Positions 15,835 through 23,520 of a stretch of DNA of 57,899 bases are shown here, piece by piece. The notes under the pieces were generated by a model. It saw only the letters and a program-made list of their open reading frames with translations. It was not told the origin of the DNA and ran no database searches. Each line of letters opens with the position of its first letter. Position 1 is the stretch's first letter. Source of the stretch: CAZYAK01 sp964645935 (GTDB taxonomy: Bacteria; Patescibacteriota; Gracilibacteria; Peribacterales; Peribacteraceae); NCBI GenBank assembly GCA_964645935.1, contig CAZYAK010000003.1:1-57899 (forward strand), read 5' to 3'. A program made the translations under genes and the position numbers.

Positions 15835-16419
15835 ATGACGACCCTCCCGCCGCTCACGTTCTTCGACCTGGAGACCACCGGACTCGACCCCCGGAAGGGC
15901 CACCGCATTATCGAAATCGCGGGGATTCGCATCGAAGACGGCAAGATCCTGGAGGAGCGCAATTTCGTGTCGATGGTCAACCCCGAGCGCGACATCCCCT
16001 GGGAGGCGCGCCAGGTAAACAAGATCTCCGAAGAGCAGGTGAAGGACGCTCCCACCATCGACGCCGTGCTGCCGCAGTTCCTGGAGTTCGCCCGGGGCAC
16101 ATCGCTCGTGGCGCACAACGCGGCGTTCGACTACGGGTTCCTCCAGGTGGAAAAAGAGTACTGCTGGGGCTACGTAGAGCTACCTGAGTGCTTCTGCTCC
16201 ATGCTGCTCTCCCGCTCGCTCTACCCCACGGAGTTCCGCCACTCGCTGGATGTGCTCTGCAAGAAGTTCGATCTGACCATGCCCGCGGAGCGCCACCGCG
16301 CGCTCGCCGACACCGTGCTGGCCGCACAGGCGTTTATGAAGATGCTGGAACTCAACAACATCACGAAACTCGAGAGTCTTCGGAAGCGCTGCGCGTTGCC
16401 GCAGCTGGCGAAGGCGTAG
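15835..16419 (+). CDS. DnaQ-like 3'-5' exonuclease
   Basis: A 194-aa DEDDh exonuclease. Exo I is FFDLETTGLDP at residues about 9-19 (catalytic Asp and Glu), Exo II is LVAHNAAFDYGFL, and Exo III is HRALADT with the general-base His and metal Asp. It is the length of a stand-alone proofreading or RNase T-like subunit, with no polymerase or BRCT part. It could be the epsilon-like proofreading subunit of the replicase or act in RNA trimming. It is divergent from nth, across 131 bp. Confidence 0.87.
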   Translation: MTTLPPLTFFDLETTGLDPRKGHRIIEIAGIRIEDGKILEERNFVSMVNPERDIPWEARQVNKISEEQVKDAPTIDAVLPQFLEFARGTSLVAHNAAFDYGFLQVEKEYCWGYVELPECFCSMLLSRSLYPTEFRHSLDVLCKKFDLTMPAERHRALADTVLAAQAFMKMLELNNITKLESLRKRCALPQLAKA

Positions 16420-16428
16420 ATGAGGAGT

Positions 16429-16524
16429 TAGGCCGTAGGCTTTAGGTTGTAGACCGGCAGCAAGGGCAGGTGCCCCGGAGAAAGGCAGCACTACCACCTA
16501 CACCCTAACCCCTAAGGCCTGCCC
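16429..16524. repeat. Imperfect inverted repeat rich in TAGG/CCTA
   Basis: The left part TTAGGCCGTAGGCTTTAGG and the right part CACCCTAACCCCTAAGGCCT are roughly complementary across a 96-bp span. It lies between the exonuclease gene and def, and may form a cruciform or terminator-like fold. Confidence 0.5.
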
Positions 16525-16581
16525 AGGGCTTGCCCTAGACAATTTTCCGCCCTCCCCCTGGTCCGCCGCGGCCCCCTTCTT

Positions 16582-16587
16582 TACCAT
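16582..16587 (+). promoter_or_regulatory. Leaderless -10 box of def
   Basis: TACCAT lies 6 nt before the GTG start at 16594. Confidence 0.5.
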
Positions 16588-16593
16588 TCGCGC

Positions 16594-17076
16594 GTGCCCG
16601 CCCTGCCCATCCTCACCGGCGCCGACAATCCCATCCTGCGGAAGAAGACCGAGAAGGTCCCCCAGGTCACCAAAAAAGTGCAGAAGCTCATCCGCGATAT
16701 GAAAGCGAGCATGAAAGCCGCTAAGGGCGTGGGTCTCGCCGCGCCGCAGGTGGGCGAGAGCCTGCGCATCTGCATCGGCCGTGTGAACGGCAAGGATACG
16801 CCGCTCATCAACCCCGAAATCACGTGGAAGAGTGACGAGAAGGCCATCGACGAAGAGGGCTGCCTGAGTCTCCCCAACACCTGGCTCCAGATCCCCCGGT
16901 CAGTGGAGATCGCCCTCACGTACCTGGACGACAAGGGCGTGCGGCAGGAGCGCCGCCTCCGGGACTTCGACGCGCGCGTGGTGCAGCACGAGGTGGACCA
17001 CCTGGACGGCATCCTCATCGTGGATTACGCCATTCCCACGGCGCTGCCGGTGCGCGCACACCACGAGCAGCTCTGA
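16594..17076 (+). CDS. def: Peptide deformylase
   Basis: Removes the formyl group from the N-terminal Met of new proteins. The 160-aa product has all three family motifs: GVGLAAPQVG (residues about 46-55), EGCLSLP (metal Cys) and QHEVDHLDG (metal His residues and catalytic Glu). The start is a GTG, since the frame upstream has no ATG and a -10 box sits 6 nt before. It converges on the sigma-factor cluster with a 3-bp gap. Confidence 0.95.
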   Translation: MPALPILTGADNPILRKKTEKVPQVTKKVQKLIRDMKASMKAAKGVGLAAPQVGESLRICIGRVNGKDTPLINPEITWKSDEKAIDEEGCLSLPNTWLQIPRSVEIALTYLDDKGVRQERRLRDFDARVVQHEVDHLDGILIVDYAIPTALPVRAHHEQL

Positions 17077-17079
17077 GGG

Positions 17080-17457
17080 TCAGCCGAGGAGCTCCTTCAG
17101 GCGCGTGATCGCGTTGCGCAGGATCCGGTCCATCTGCCCCACCGTCTCGCCGCGGCCGCGGGTTTCGGCCGTCTCGCGGAGCGTCCGGCCTTGGCGGCGC
17201 GCTTCCAGCAGCTCGCGCTGGTCCGGGTCCAGCTGCGCGATGGCTTCCTCCAGGCGTTGGCGCTCCTCGGCGTCCAGCGCGTCCTCCGGCGGGACGAAGC
17301 GCCCCGAGAGCGCCTGGGCGACGGCCGCGCCGCCGCGCCGGAGCAACGCGTCGAAGGCCGCCTGCTTCTCGGCGCCGGCGCCCGTGCCACGCAGCACCGT
17401 GACGGCATCGGTCACGGGCGGCCCGGCGGAGGGAGGGGTCTCGGCGGTCACGGTCAC
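17080..17457 (-). CDS. Small protein with sigma-region-4-like C-terminus
   Basis: A 125-aa protein. The N-terminal 60 residues are Ala/Gly-rich. Residues about 65-125 (LEEAIAQLDPDQRELLEARR, TLRETAETRG, MDRILRNAITRLKELLG) follow the spacing of a sigma-70 region 4 helix-turn-helix, with an altered turn. There is no region 2, so it cannot be a complete sigma factor. The start is a GTG that overlaps the stop of the upstream ECF sigma gene in GTGA, indicating translational coupling. It may be an accessory or anti-sigma partner of that factor; this is inference. Confidence 0.65.
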   Translation of the reverse strand: MTVTAETPPSAGPPVTDAVTVLRGTGAGAEKQAAFDALLRRGGAAVAQALSGRFVPPEDALDAEERQRLEEAIAQLDPDQRELLEARRQGRTLRETAETRGRGETVGQMDRILRNAITRLKELLG

Positions 17458-18083
17458 GGCAGGAACGCGTCGAGGTCGATCTCCCGTTCCCGGCTGAGCT
17501 TGCTGATGACGGACTTCAAGCGGCGGCGCGCGTCGTGCAGGCGCCGCTTCACCGTGCCGAGGGGCACGTTCACCGCGGGGTCCGTCTCGTTTGCCGGCGT
17601 GCCGAGTGCACGCTGCATCTGCTTCAGGCTCATCCCGCTGAAGTAGAACAGGTCGATGACCTGGGCATCGATGGGCCGCAGGAGCGCGATGACGCGATCC
17701 AGGACATTCTGCACCTCATCCTGCACCAGCTCCGCCTCCGGGGAGGCTTCCGGCGAGGGCACGGTGTCGAGGTCGCAGGCCTCCGTGCGCATGCACAGGG
17801 ACTTGCTGCCCGCCTTCGTCAGCTCGTTGAGCGCCATGTTCCGGGCGATCCTGCAGATCCAGCTACGAAATGCGCCTTCTTCCCGCAGCTGGCCAAACTT
17901 GCGCAGCGCCTGCATCGCCACCAGCGACGCCAGGTCCTCGGCGTCATGCCGGTCGCGCAGCAGGGCGAGGAGGAGGTTGAACACCTGTCTCCGGGAGCCC
18001 TCGTAGAGCTCCAGGAACCGCGCGGCGTCTGGCGCCGCGGGGGTCTCGAGCCGCGGCTCGTCGAGGCAGTCGGGAGTGTGCAT
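17454..18083 (-). CDS. ECF-type sigma factor (tandem copy A)
   Basis: A 209-aa RNA polymerase sigma-70-family protein. Region 2 spans about residues 20-95 (ARFLELYEGSRRQVFNLLLA, RDRHDAEDLASLVAMQAL, FRSWICRIARNMALNEL), the last being region 2.4-like. Region 4 spans about 135-200 (IDAQVIDLFYFSGMSLKQMQ, VPLGTVKRRLHDARRRLK). It is paralogous to the gene at 18155-18778. The leader CCTCCCCATCCGCCC before the ATG nearly matches that of its paralogue. No clear anti-sigma factor is adjacent; a coupled small ORF follows. Confidence 0.88.
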   Translation of the reverse strand: MHTPDCLDEPRLETPAAPDAARFLELYEGSRRQVFNLLLALLRDRHDAEDLASLVAMQALRKFGQLREEGAFRSWICRIARNMALNELTKAGSKSLCMRTEACDLDTVPSPEASPEAELVQDEVQNVLDRVIALLRPIDAQVIDLFYFSGMSLKQMQRALGTPANETDPAVNVPLGTVKRRLHDARRRLKSVISKLSREREIDLDAFLP

Positions 18084-18154
18084 GGGCGGATGGGGAGGGT
18101 CTCGGGGAACGTGTCCCCTTCTTGCTGCTGCGAACGGGATCACGGCCGGCAGGG

Positions 18155-18778
18155 TCACGACAGGAGCGCGTCCACATCGATCTCGTTCCGCTTGCCCATC
18201 TCAACGAGGACGGCCTTCAGGCGGCGATGGGCGCTGTGCAACCGTCTCTTCACCGTGCCCATCGGCACCTCGATTGCAGGGCCGGACTCGGTCGCCGGCG
18301 TGCCGAGCTCGCGCGCCATCTCCTTGTAACTCAGGCCGCGGCGATAGCGCAGATCGATGATCTCGCCATCGAGAGGCCGCAGGAGCACGATGACGCGCTG
18401 CAGGATCTCCCCGAGCTCCGCGAGCTCCAGCTGCTTATCCGGGCCATATCCCGGTGAGCACACATCATTCAGGGTGCGGTCCTCGCGGCTCCGGCGGAGG
18501 GCGTTGCGCCGCGTCAGCGCGTTGATGGCCATGTTCTTGGCGATCTTGCAGATCCAGGCGCTGAACGCCCCTTCGTCCCGCAGCTGGCCGAACTTGCGCA
18601 GTGCCTGCATCACCACGACCGACACCAGCTCCTCGGCATCGTGCCGATCGCGCAGAAGCGAGAGGAGGACGGCGAACACCTGGGCCCTGCAGCCCTCATA
18701 GAGCTCCATGAACCGCGCCGCGTCGGGTGCGACGGCTTCCCCGGTTTCCAGAGAGGCTGGGCAATCGGAATGCTCCAT
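18155..18778 (-). CDS. ECF-type sigma factor (tandem copy B)
   Basis: A 207-aa paralogue of the preceding entry: APDAARFMELYEGCRAQVFA, LRDRHDAEELVSVVVMQALR, FSAWICKIAKNMAINALTRR, then region 4 with IDLRYRRGLSYKEMARELGT and VPMGTVKRRLHSAHRRLK. Both copies carry an insertion before the recognition helix (TPATESGPAIEVP) not usual in ECF factors. The start at 18778 has the leader CCTTACCATCCGCCC, shared with copy A. Its stop lies 71 bp before copy A begins. A tandem duplication is the simplest origin. Confidence 0.88.
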   Translation of the reverse strand: MEHSDCPASLETGEAVAPDAARFMELYEGCRAQVFAVLLSLLRDRHDAEELVSVVVMQALRKFGQLRDEGAFSAWICKIAKNMAINALTRRNALRRSREDRTLNDVCSPGYGPDKQLELAELGEILQRVIVLLRPLDGEIIDLRYRRGLSYKEMARELGTPATESGPAIEVPMGTVKRRLHSAHRRLKAVLVEMGKRNEIDVDALLS

Positions 18779-18899
18779 GGGCGGATGGTAAGGATCTCGA
18801 ACGACTTGTCCACTTCTTGCTCCGCATCGGACGATTTGGGGCTGGAAACAGGGAAACGATGCCCTTGCCGGTGGCCGTCCGCCATCCGCCGACCGCCCA

Positions 18900-18928
18900 T
18901 TGCGACGGAGACGCCGCGTCGTTACGCT
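18900..18928 (+). promoter_or_regulatory. Leaderless promoter of gatB
   Basis: TTGCGA (18900-18905), 17-bp spacer, TACGCT (18923-18928), then 7 nt to the ATG. Confidence 0.55.
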
Positions 18929-18935
18929 GGTCCCC

Positions 18936-20363
18936 ATGGCCGAGCTCGAAGCCATCATCGGGTTGGAGGTGCACGCGCAGATGAACACGAAGACGAAGAT
19001 GTTCTGCGGCTGCGACAACGACGCGTTCGGCAAAGAGCCCAATGTCACGGTATGCGAGGTGTGCATGGGCCACCCAGGCTCGCTGCCGGTGGTCAACAAG
19101 GAGGCCGTGATCAAGGCTATTCGGATGTCGCTCGCTCTCCAATGCACCGTCAATGAGCAGAATCACTTCGATCGCAAACACTATTTCTACCCGGACCTCC
19201 CCTCGGGTTTCCAGATCTCGCAGTACGACTTCCCGCTCGCGAGCAAGGGCGAGGTGCACTACGACTTGGGCGGCAAGGAAATGTTGTGCCGCATCACACG
19301 GCTGCACATGGAGAACGACGCGGGCAAGCTCTCGCATCGCGGATCTGTCACGCTCTGCGACTACAACCGCGCGGGCACGCCGCTCATGGAGATCGTCACG
19401 GAGCCGGACCTGCGCGGTGCCGACGAGGCTGTGGCCTTCGCCCAGGAGCTGCGCCGTATCCTGGTAGCGATGGGCAGCAGCGAAGCCGACATGTTCAAGG
19501 GCATGATGCGCTTTGACGCCTCCATCTCCCTCCGCGAGAAGGGCACGGAGAAGCTCAACCCACGCAGTGAGATCAAGAACCTCAACTCGTTCAAGGCCCT
19601 AGAGAAGGCTCTCGTCTACGAGGAGGCCCGCCTGCGCGGCCTCTGGCAGGAGACGGGCGGACCCCTCAAGGGCAACATCACCGTGGGTTGGGTGGACGAC
19701 GAGGAGCGCACGCGGACGCTCCGGGACAAGGAGGACGCGGCCGACTACCGCTACTTCCCCGAACCCGACATCCCGCCACTCCGGATCACCGCGGCGATGC
19801 TGGCCGAGATCCGCAAGGACCTGCCATCCCTCCCGCGCGCGGGCAAGCTGGCGTACATCGCGCTCGGCCTCTCTCCCGCCGAAGCCACGCTCCTCGCGGA
19901 CGAGGCGGCGCTGCGCGCGCTCTTCGACGCCGTGCACGCGAAGACTCGCGACGCCAAGCGCGCGTCCAGCCTGGTGCTCACGCAGCTGATGGGCTTTCTG
20001 CATGCGGCCGGCAAGGCCATCGCGGATGCGCCGTCTTTGGAGGCCATGCTCGCCCTCGTCACCGCCATCGAGAGCGGCAAGATCTCCGGTAATAGCGGCA
20101 AGGCCGTGCTGGAAGAGATGGTGGCTACGGGCAAGTCCCCAGACGCCATCATCGCAGAGAAGGGCATGGGCCAGATCTCGGACACGGGCGCGCTGGAGGC
20201 GCTGGTAAAGGAAGCCCTCGCAGAGAACCCCAAGGCCGTCGAGTCATACAGAGCCGGCAAGGCCGCTGCGCTCGGCGCAATTGTGGGCGCCGTCATGAAG
20301 AAGTCCAAGGGCCAAGCCAATCCCGGCATGGTGCAAGAAATCCTCGGAAAACTCATCGCATGA
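18936..20363 (+). CDS. gatB: Asp/Glu-tRNA amidotransferase subunit B
   Basis: Part of GatCAB, which converts misacylated Glu-tRNAGln (and Asp-tRNAAsn) to the correct aminoacyl-tRNA. The 475-aa product has EAIIGLEVHAQMNTKTKMFC at the start, the zinc-site Cys residues (CGCDND, CEVCMGHPGSLPVVN), KHYFYPDLPSGFQISQYD, and the C-terminal YqeY-like tail (GMGQISDTGALEALVKEALA, GKANPGMV-type ending). gatA and gatC are not in the window. The stop overlaps the next start in ATGA. Confidence 0.95.
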   Translation: MAELEAIIGLEVHAQMNTKTKMFCGCDNDAFGKEPNVTVCEVCMGHPGSLPVVNKEAVIKAIRMSLALQCTVNEQNHFDRKHYFYPDLPSGFQISQYDFPLASKGEVHYDLGGKEMLCRITRLHMENDAGKLSHRGSVTLCDYNRAGTPLMEIVTEPDLRGADEAVAFAQELRRILVAMGSSEADMFKGMMRFDASISLREKGTEKLNPRSEIKNLNSFKALEKALVYEEARLRGLWQETGGPLKGNITVGWVDDEERTRTLRDKEDAADYRYFPEPDIPPLRITAAMLAEIRKDLPSLPRAGKLAYIALGLSPAEATLLADEAALRALFDAVHAKTRDAKRASSLVLTQLMGFLHAAGKAIADAPSLEAMLALVTAIESGKISGNSGKAVLEEMVATGKSPDAIIAEKGMGQISDTGALEALVKEALAENPKAVESYRAGKAAALGAIVGAVMKKSKGQANPGMVQEILGKLIA

Positions 20364-20728
20364 TCCACCGTCCGCACCCCGTCCGGGAGCGCCACCCCCT
20401 CCTCACGCTGCCGAAGGACGAAGAAGTGCGTAAAGCACTGCAGGAGAAGCTCGTGAAGTACCGCACGCGGCTCCAGGGGTACGGGCGGTACGGTTCGACG
20501 GATGCGGAGGCGGCGGAGATCATCGCGGACGCGCGCTTCAAGATCGCTATCATCGAGGCGCTGTTCGCGAAGGGATCCGTGAACGCGCCGCACCTCTTCC
20601 TGGAACTCATCACCGCGGACCGCCGGGCCAGCGGGGATCGGTTCCGCAGGGCATTTCTGACTATCCAGGCCTACGTGACGGGCAACGCCGGGAAGGTGAC
20701 GGGCGGGGACGGATTCGGCCAGCGGTGA
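20360..20728 (+). CDS. Orphan protein coupled to gatB
   Basis: A 122-aa protein whose ATG overlaps the gatB stop by 4 nt, so it is co-translated. It is helical and basic (RKALQEKLVKYRTRLQGYGR, AAEIIADARFKIAIIEALF, NAPHLFLELITADRRASG). No signal or membrane segment. Genes coupled to gatB are often unrelated; the function here is unknown. Confidence 0.7.
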   Translation: MIHRPHPVRERHPLLTLPKDEEVRKALQEKLVKYRTRLQGYGRYGSTDAEAAEIIADARFKIAIIEALFAKGSVNAPHLFLELITADRRASGDRFRRAFLTIQAYVTGNAGKVTGGDGFGQR

Positions 20729-20753
20729 CCGTCGGCGCATTTCCGGGGTGTAA

Positions 20754-20781
20754 TGGACTTTTTTTGTTATAACAGTATATT
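20754..20781 (+). promoter_or_regulatory. Leaderless promoter
   Basis: TATATT (20776-20781) lies 6 nt before the ATG at 20788, in a short AT-rich island; a weak -35 box, TGGACT, is 16 bp upstream. Confidence 0.55.
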
Positions 20782-20787
20782 CATACT

Positions 20788-21969
20788 ATGAACGACACCC
20801 CGCTCCCCGGCGTCCCCGAATCCGACGACGTGCCCGCGCAGCCCGAACGCGCTGAAGCCGCCGACCTCTCGCAACCCATGCAGGACACGCGTGAGCACGT
20901 GCTCGGCACGCTCTCCGAGCGCACGCGGCAGCGCGATGCGTCAGAGATGTCGTTGGCCGCACTGCTCCAGGGCGAGGGCCCGTGGACGGACCGGATGCGC
21001 GCTCAGCTCGGCGTGCTCCACGGACAACTGCAGCTGGCAGAACACTCCGCGCGCATGCCGCTCTCCGCGGGCGAGGCGGCGCTGTACGCGTACTGCGCCA
21101 TCGGCACGGGCAACACGGATGCTGCGCGCAACGTGGAATCCCTTCTGCAGGCGGCCATCCGCCTCGGCGGCGTGGACGCCTCGGAAGCACGCTATCTCCT
21201 GGGCAAGATCGCCGCGATGCGCGCGGGCAAGGCGGAGGGCGCAGAGCGACTGGCACTGACGCAGGCTTCCGTGACGCACTGGAGCGCGGTGGAGGCGTTC
21301 GCCGTCTCCCGCCGCGGATTGCTGCTCCCGGGCACGCGCTCGGAGCTCCCCGCGGAGATGCTGGATGGGGACATCGCCGTACCCGAGGGCGCGGACGCCG
21401 TCGCGCACGGCATCCTTCCGCCAGACCGCTACTGCGCCGCCGGCGAGGTGGCCGTGGCTACGCAACTCCTGCATCTCGATCCCGCGGCCGCAGCCCTCCA
21501 TGCCCGTCGGGCACGCGGGCACGTCCAAAGCTGGATCCACCGCCGCGGTGAGAACGAGACGCGCTTCGGACGCCTCAACGTGGAGACCTGCGACGTCGCG
21601 GCGCAAGCCACCCTCGTGCTCGCCGAACGCGGCTCCCTCGCCGATGCGCTCTCCGTGCGCTCCGCAGGCGACGACCTCATCGCCCACATCCGCGGCGAGG
21701 CCCACGTTCCCGCCGTGAAGAAGGCCGAGTGGGAGGCGTACGTCCTGGCCGGCCAGGCCATGATCACGCCGCCCGCCGAGCGCGGGGCGCTGCTCGCCGC
21801 CATGGTGGCGCGCATCACCGAGACGCTGCGCATCCGCCCCGCCGCCGCGGGCATCTTCCGTTTCGACGGCACGTACGTGGTGGCGTTCCAGCTCCTGGAC
21901 CCCCGAGACCGCGCGGATCTGGAGAAGATGCTTCATGACGCCGATGCCGGGAAGAAACCGGGCGCCTGA
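20788..21969 (+). CDS. Orphan 393-aa helical cytosolic protein
   Basis: It begins MNDTPLPGVPESDDVPAQPE with an acidic, probably disordered 50-residue start. The rest is Ala-rich helices in a TPR/armadillo-like rhythm (AGEAALYAYCAIGTGNTDAA, ASEARYLLGKIAAMRAGKAE, LAERGSLADALSVRSAGDDL), ending in a basic GKKPGA. No signal peptide or membrane span. A leaderless promoter is present. I cannot assign a family; the repeat-like helices hint at a scaffold. Confidence 0.65.
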   Translation: MNDTPLPGVPESDDVPAQPERAEAADLSQPMQDTREHVLGTLSERTRQRDASEMSLAALLQGEGPWTDRMRAQLGVLHGQLQLAEHSARMPLSAGEAALYAYCAIGTGNTDAARNVESLLQAAIRLGGVDASEARYLLGKIAAMRAGKAEGAERLALTQASVTHWSAVEAFAVSRRGLLLPGTRSELPAEMLDGDIAVPEGADAVAHGILPPDRYCAAGEVAVATQLLHLDPAAAALHARRARGHVQSWIHRRGENETRFGRLNVETCDVAAQATLVLAERGSLADALSVRSAGDDLIAHIRGEAHVPAVKKAEWEAYVLAGQAMITPPAERGALLAAMVARITETLRIRPAAAGIFRFDGTYVVAFQLLDPRDRADLEKMLHDADAGKKPGA

Positions 21970-22041
21970 GGCCTGGGGAAGGAATCCGGTCTTTGGAAGA
22001 TGGCTTCCTTCAGGGCAAATCCTGGCATGCCGGCAGGCTCT

Positions 22042-22070
22042 GGCCAAACGGGTGTTTTAGTTGGATAATA
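22042..22070 (+). promoter_or_regulatory. Promoter of the 22228 gene
   Basis: TGGCCA-N17-GATAAT. It gives a leader of about 150 nt that contains several GC-rich inverted stretches, for example around the GGATGGACCGATCC at about 22090. Confidence 0.55.
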
Positions 22071-22227
22071 CACCTGATCCATCCCCACCGGATGGACCGA
22101 TCCTTGGCCCACCGGCAGGTCACACCGCGTGGCGGGCAGAGGGCGACCCTGAGGGCCGTCATCCGCCCGTCATGCACGGGTACAGCTCCATCAATGGCGA
22201 TGGGGCACGCAACGCAAGAGAACGACT

Positions 22228-22719
22228 ATGTTTCGTTTCCTCGTCCTGGCCGCGGCGCTTCTCCTTCTCTCCGGCACCTCCGGCTCCACGCAGGAGAAGA
22301 AGGAAACCGTGCCTTCCAAGGCCACCCTGGCCCGAGTCGGCGACGTCACCGACAAGGACTTCCCCAGCGCGGTCGGCGTCTACGAACGCGTCCTCAAAGA
22401 CGCGTACGGAGTCCCGGTCTACGCGGAAATCCTGGCGGACGTCAGCTACCTCAAGGGCACGCTCCCGCAACGGAAGCTCGACAACGCCGCAGAGCTGAAG
22501 GAGCGCCTCAGCAAGCTCGGCACCGACGCCGCCCAGCGATTCATCTGGAGCGTGCAGCTCCATGACTCGCTGCTCAAGCGGGCGGAGACGATTCAGGAGC
22601 GCGCCGACATGGCGCAGCTCATCAAGGAAAACGGCGAAAAACATTTCAAGAAATTCGAGGCCGACATCCAGGCGGCCCGCAAGAACGGCTGGCAGCTGCC
22701 GGCAGAACCCAAGAAGTGA
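22228..22719 (+). CDS. Exported orphan 163-aa helical protein
   Basis: MFRFLVLAAALLLLSGTSGS is a signal peptide. The mature part is helical and charged (SAVGVYERVLKDAYGVPVYA, QERADMAQLIKENGEKHFKK), without Cys, ending PAEPKK. The ribosome site is weak (AAGAGAA). It has its own promoter, a long leader and a very strong terminator, and stands alone between two housekeeping genes. It belongs to the orphan-unit class. Not recognised. Confidence 0.65.
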   Translation: MFRFLVLAAALLLLSGTSGSTQEKKETVPSKATLARVGDVTDKDFPSAVGVYERVLKDAYGVPVYAEILADVSYLKGTLPQRKLDNAAELKERLSKLGTDAAQRFIWSVQLHDSLLKRAETIQERADMAQLIKENGEKHFKKFEADIQAARKNGWQLPAEPKK

Positions 22720-22740
22720 CCTGACCGCACGGCTAAGATC

Positions 22741-22768
22741 CCCCGCCCGTTCATGTGAACGGGCGGGG
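22741..22768 (+). terminator. Terminator hairpin
   Basis: A perfect 13-bp stem CCCCGCCCGTTCA/TGAACGGGCGGGG with a 2-nt loop lies 22 bp after the stop of the 22228 gene and 20 bp before the convergent efp stop, so it may serve both. Confidence 0.8.
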
Positions 22769-22787
22769 GTCAGCCATGCGTGCGTGG

Positions 22788-23348
22788 TCAGTCTGCGCGG
22801 GACATGTACTCGCCCGTCTCCGTGTTGATCTTCACCTTCTCGCCCTCGTGGATGAAGAGCGGGACGTTCACGAGCAGGCCCGTGTCCATGGTGGCGGGCT
22901 TGTTGCCGCCGGTGGCGGTGTCGCCCTTCACGCCGGGGATCGTCTCCTTCACCGTGAGGACCACGGTGGACGGGAGCTTGATGCCGATGGCGTTGTCCTC
23001 GTACATGAGCGCATCCACCTCCATGCCCTCGGCGAGGAACTCGACGAGGCCTTCCAGCGAGTCATTCTGGAGCGCGAACTGGTCGTACGTCTCCAGGTCC
23101 ATGAACGTGGAGGCCGTCGCGTCCTTGTAGAGGAACTGCACGTGCTTGTAGCCGACATCGGCCTGCTCGATCTTCTCCGAGCCTTGGAAGTTGCGCGCCA
23201 TGATGACGCCCGTCTTGAGGTTTTTGAGCTTGCACTGCATGTTGGCCTTGGACTGGCTTTTCCGGCCGAACTGCGAGGCGAGGACGAGGTAGGGCTGGCC
23301 ATCGATGGAGATGGCGCGGCCGGGCTTGAGATCGGTGATTGTGTACAT
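22788..23348 (-). CDS. efp: Elongation factor P
   Basis: Binds stalled ribosomes beside the P-site tRNA and promotes polyproline peptide-bond formation. The 186-aa product has the three beta domains and the family end (VPLFIHEGEKVKINTETGEY). The domain-I loop at residues about 27-36 reads FGRKSQSKAN rather than the usual KPGKG; aligned on the following KLKNLKTG, the position normally holding the modified Lys or Arg seems to be Gln32, with Lys30 and Lys34 nearby. The leader is TCTCCACCT. Neighbouring repeat DNA separates it from the FecR gene. Confidence 0.93.
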   Translation of the reverse strand: MYTITDLKPGRAISIDGQPYLVLASQFGRKSQSKANMQCKLKNLKTGVIMARNFQGSEKIEQADVGYKHVQFLYKDATASTFMDLETYDQFALQNDSLEGLVEFLAEGMEVDALMYEDNAIGIKLPSTVVLTVKETIPGVKGDTATGGNKPATMDTGLLVNVPLFIHEGEKVKINTETGEYMSRAD

Positions 23349-23395
23349 AGGTGGAGATTTTGCTGGGCCCTGCGGGCAGAGTCAACTCCCTCATG

Positions 23396-23516
23396 GCGGA
23401 GGGGACCGATGCGACCGAGGCCACCAAAGGGACCGAGAGCCAATTTTCGCCGATTCCCTTGCAAAAAGCCGCACCACTTCGGTCCCATCGGCCCCCTTGG
23501 TTCCCTCGGTCCCCTT
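23396..23516. repeat. GGGACCGA inverted-repeat element, copy 1
   Basis: GGGACCGA...GACCGAGGCCACCAAAGG on the left (23401-23436) is complementary to CTTGGTTCCCTCGGTCCCC on the right (about 23496-23514). The same element lies at 48034-48150. It fills the efp to FecR-gene gap. Confidence 0.75.
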
Positions 23517-23520
23517 TCGC

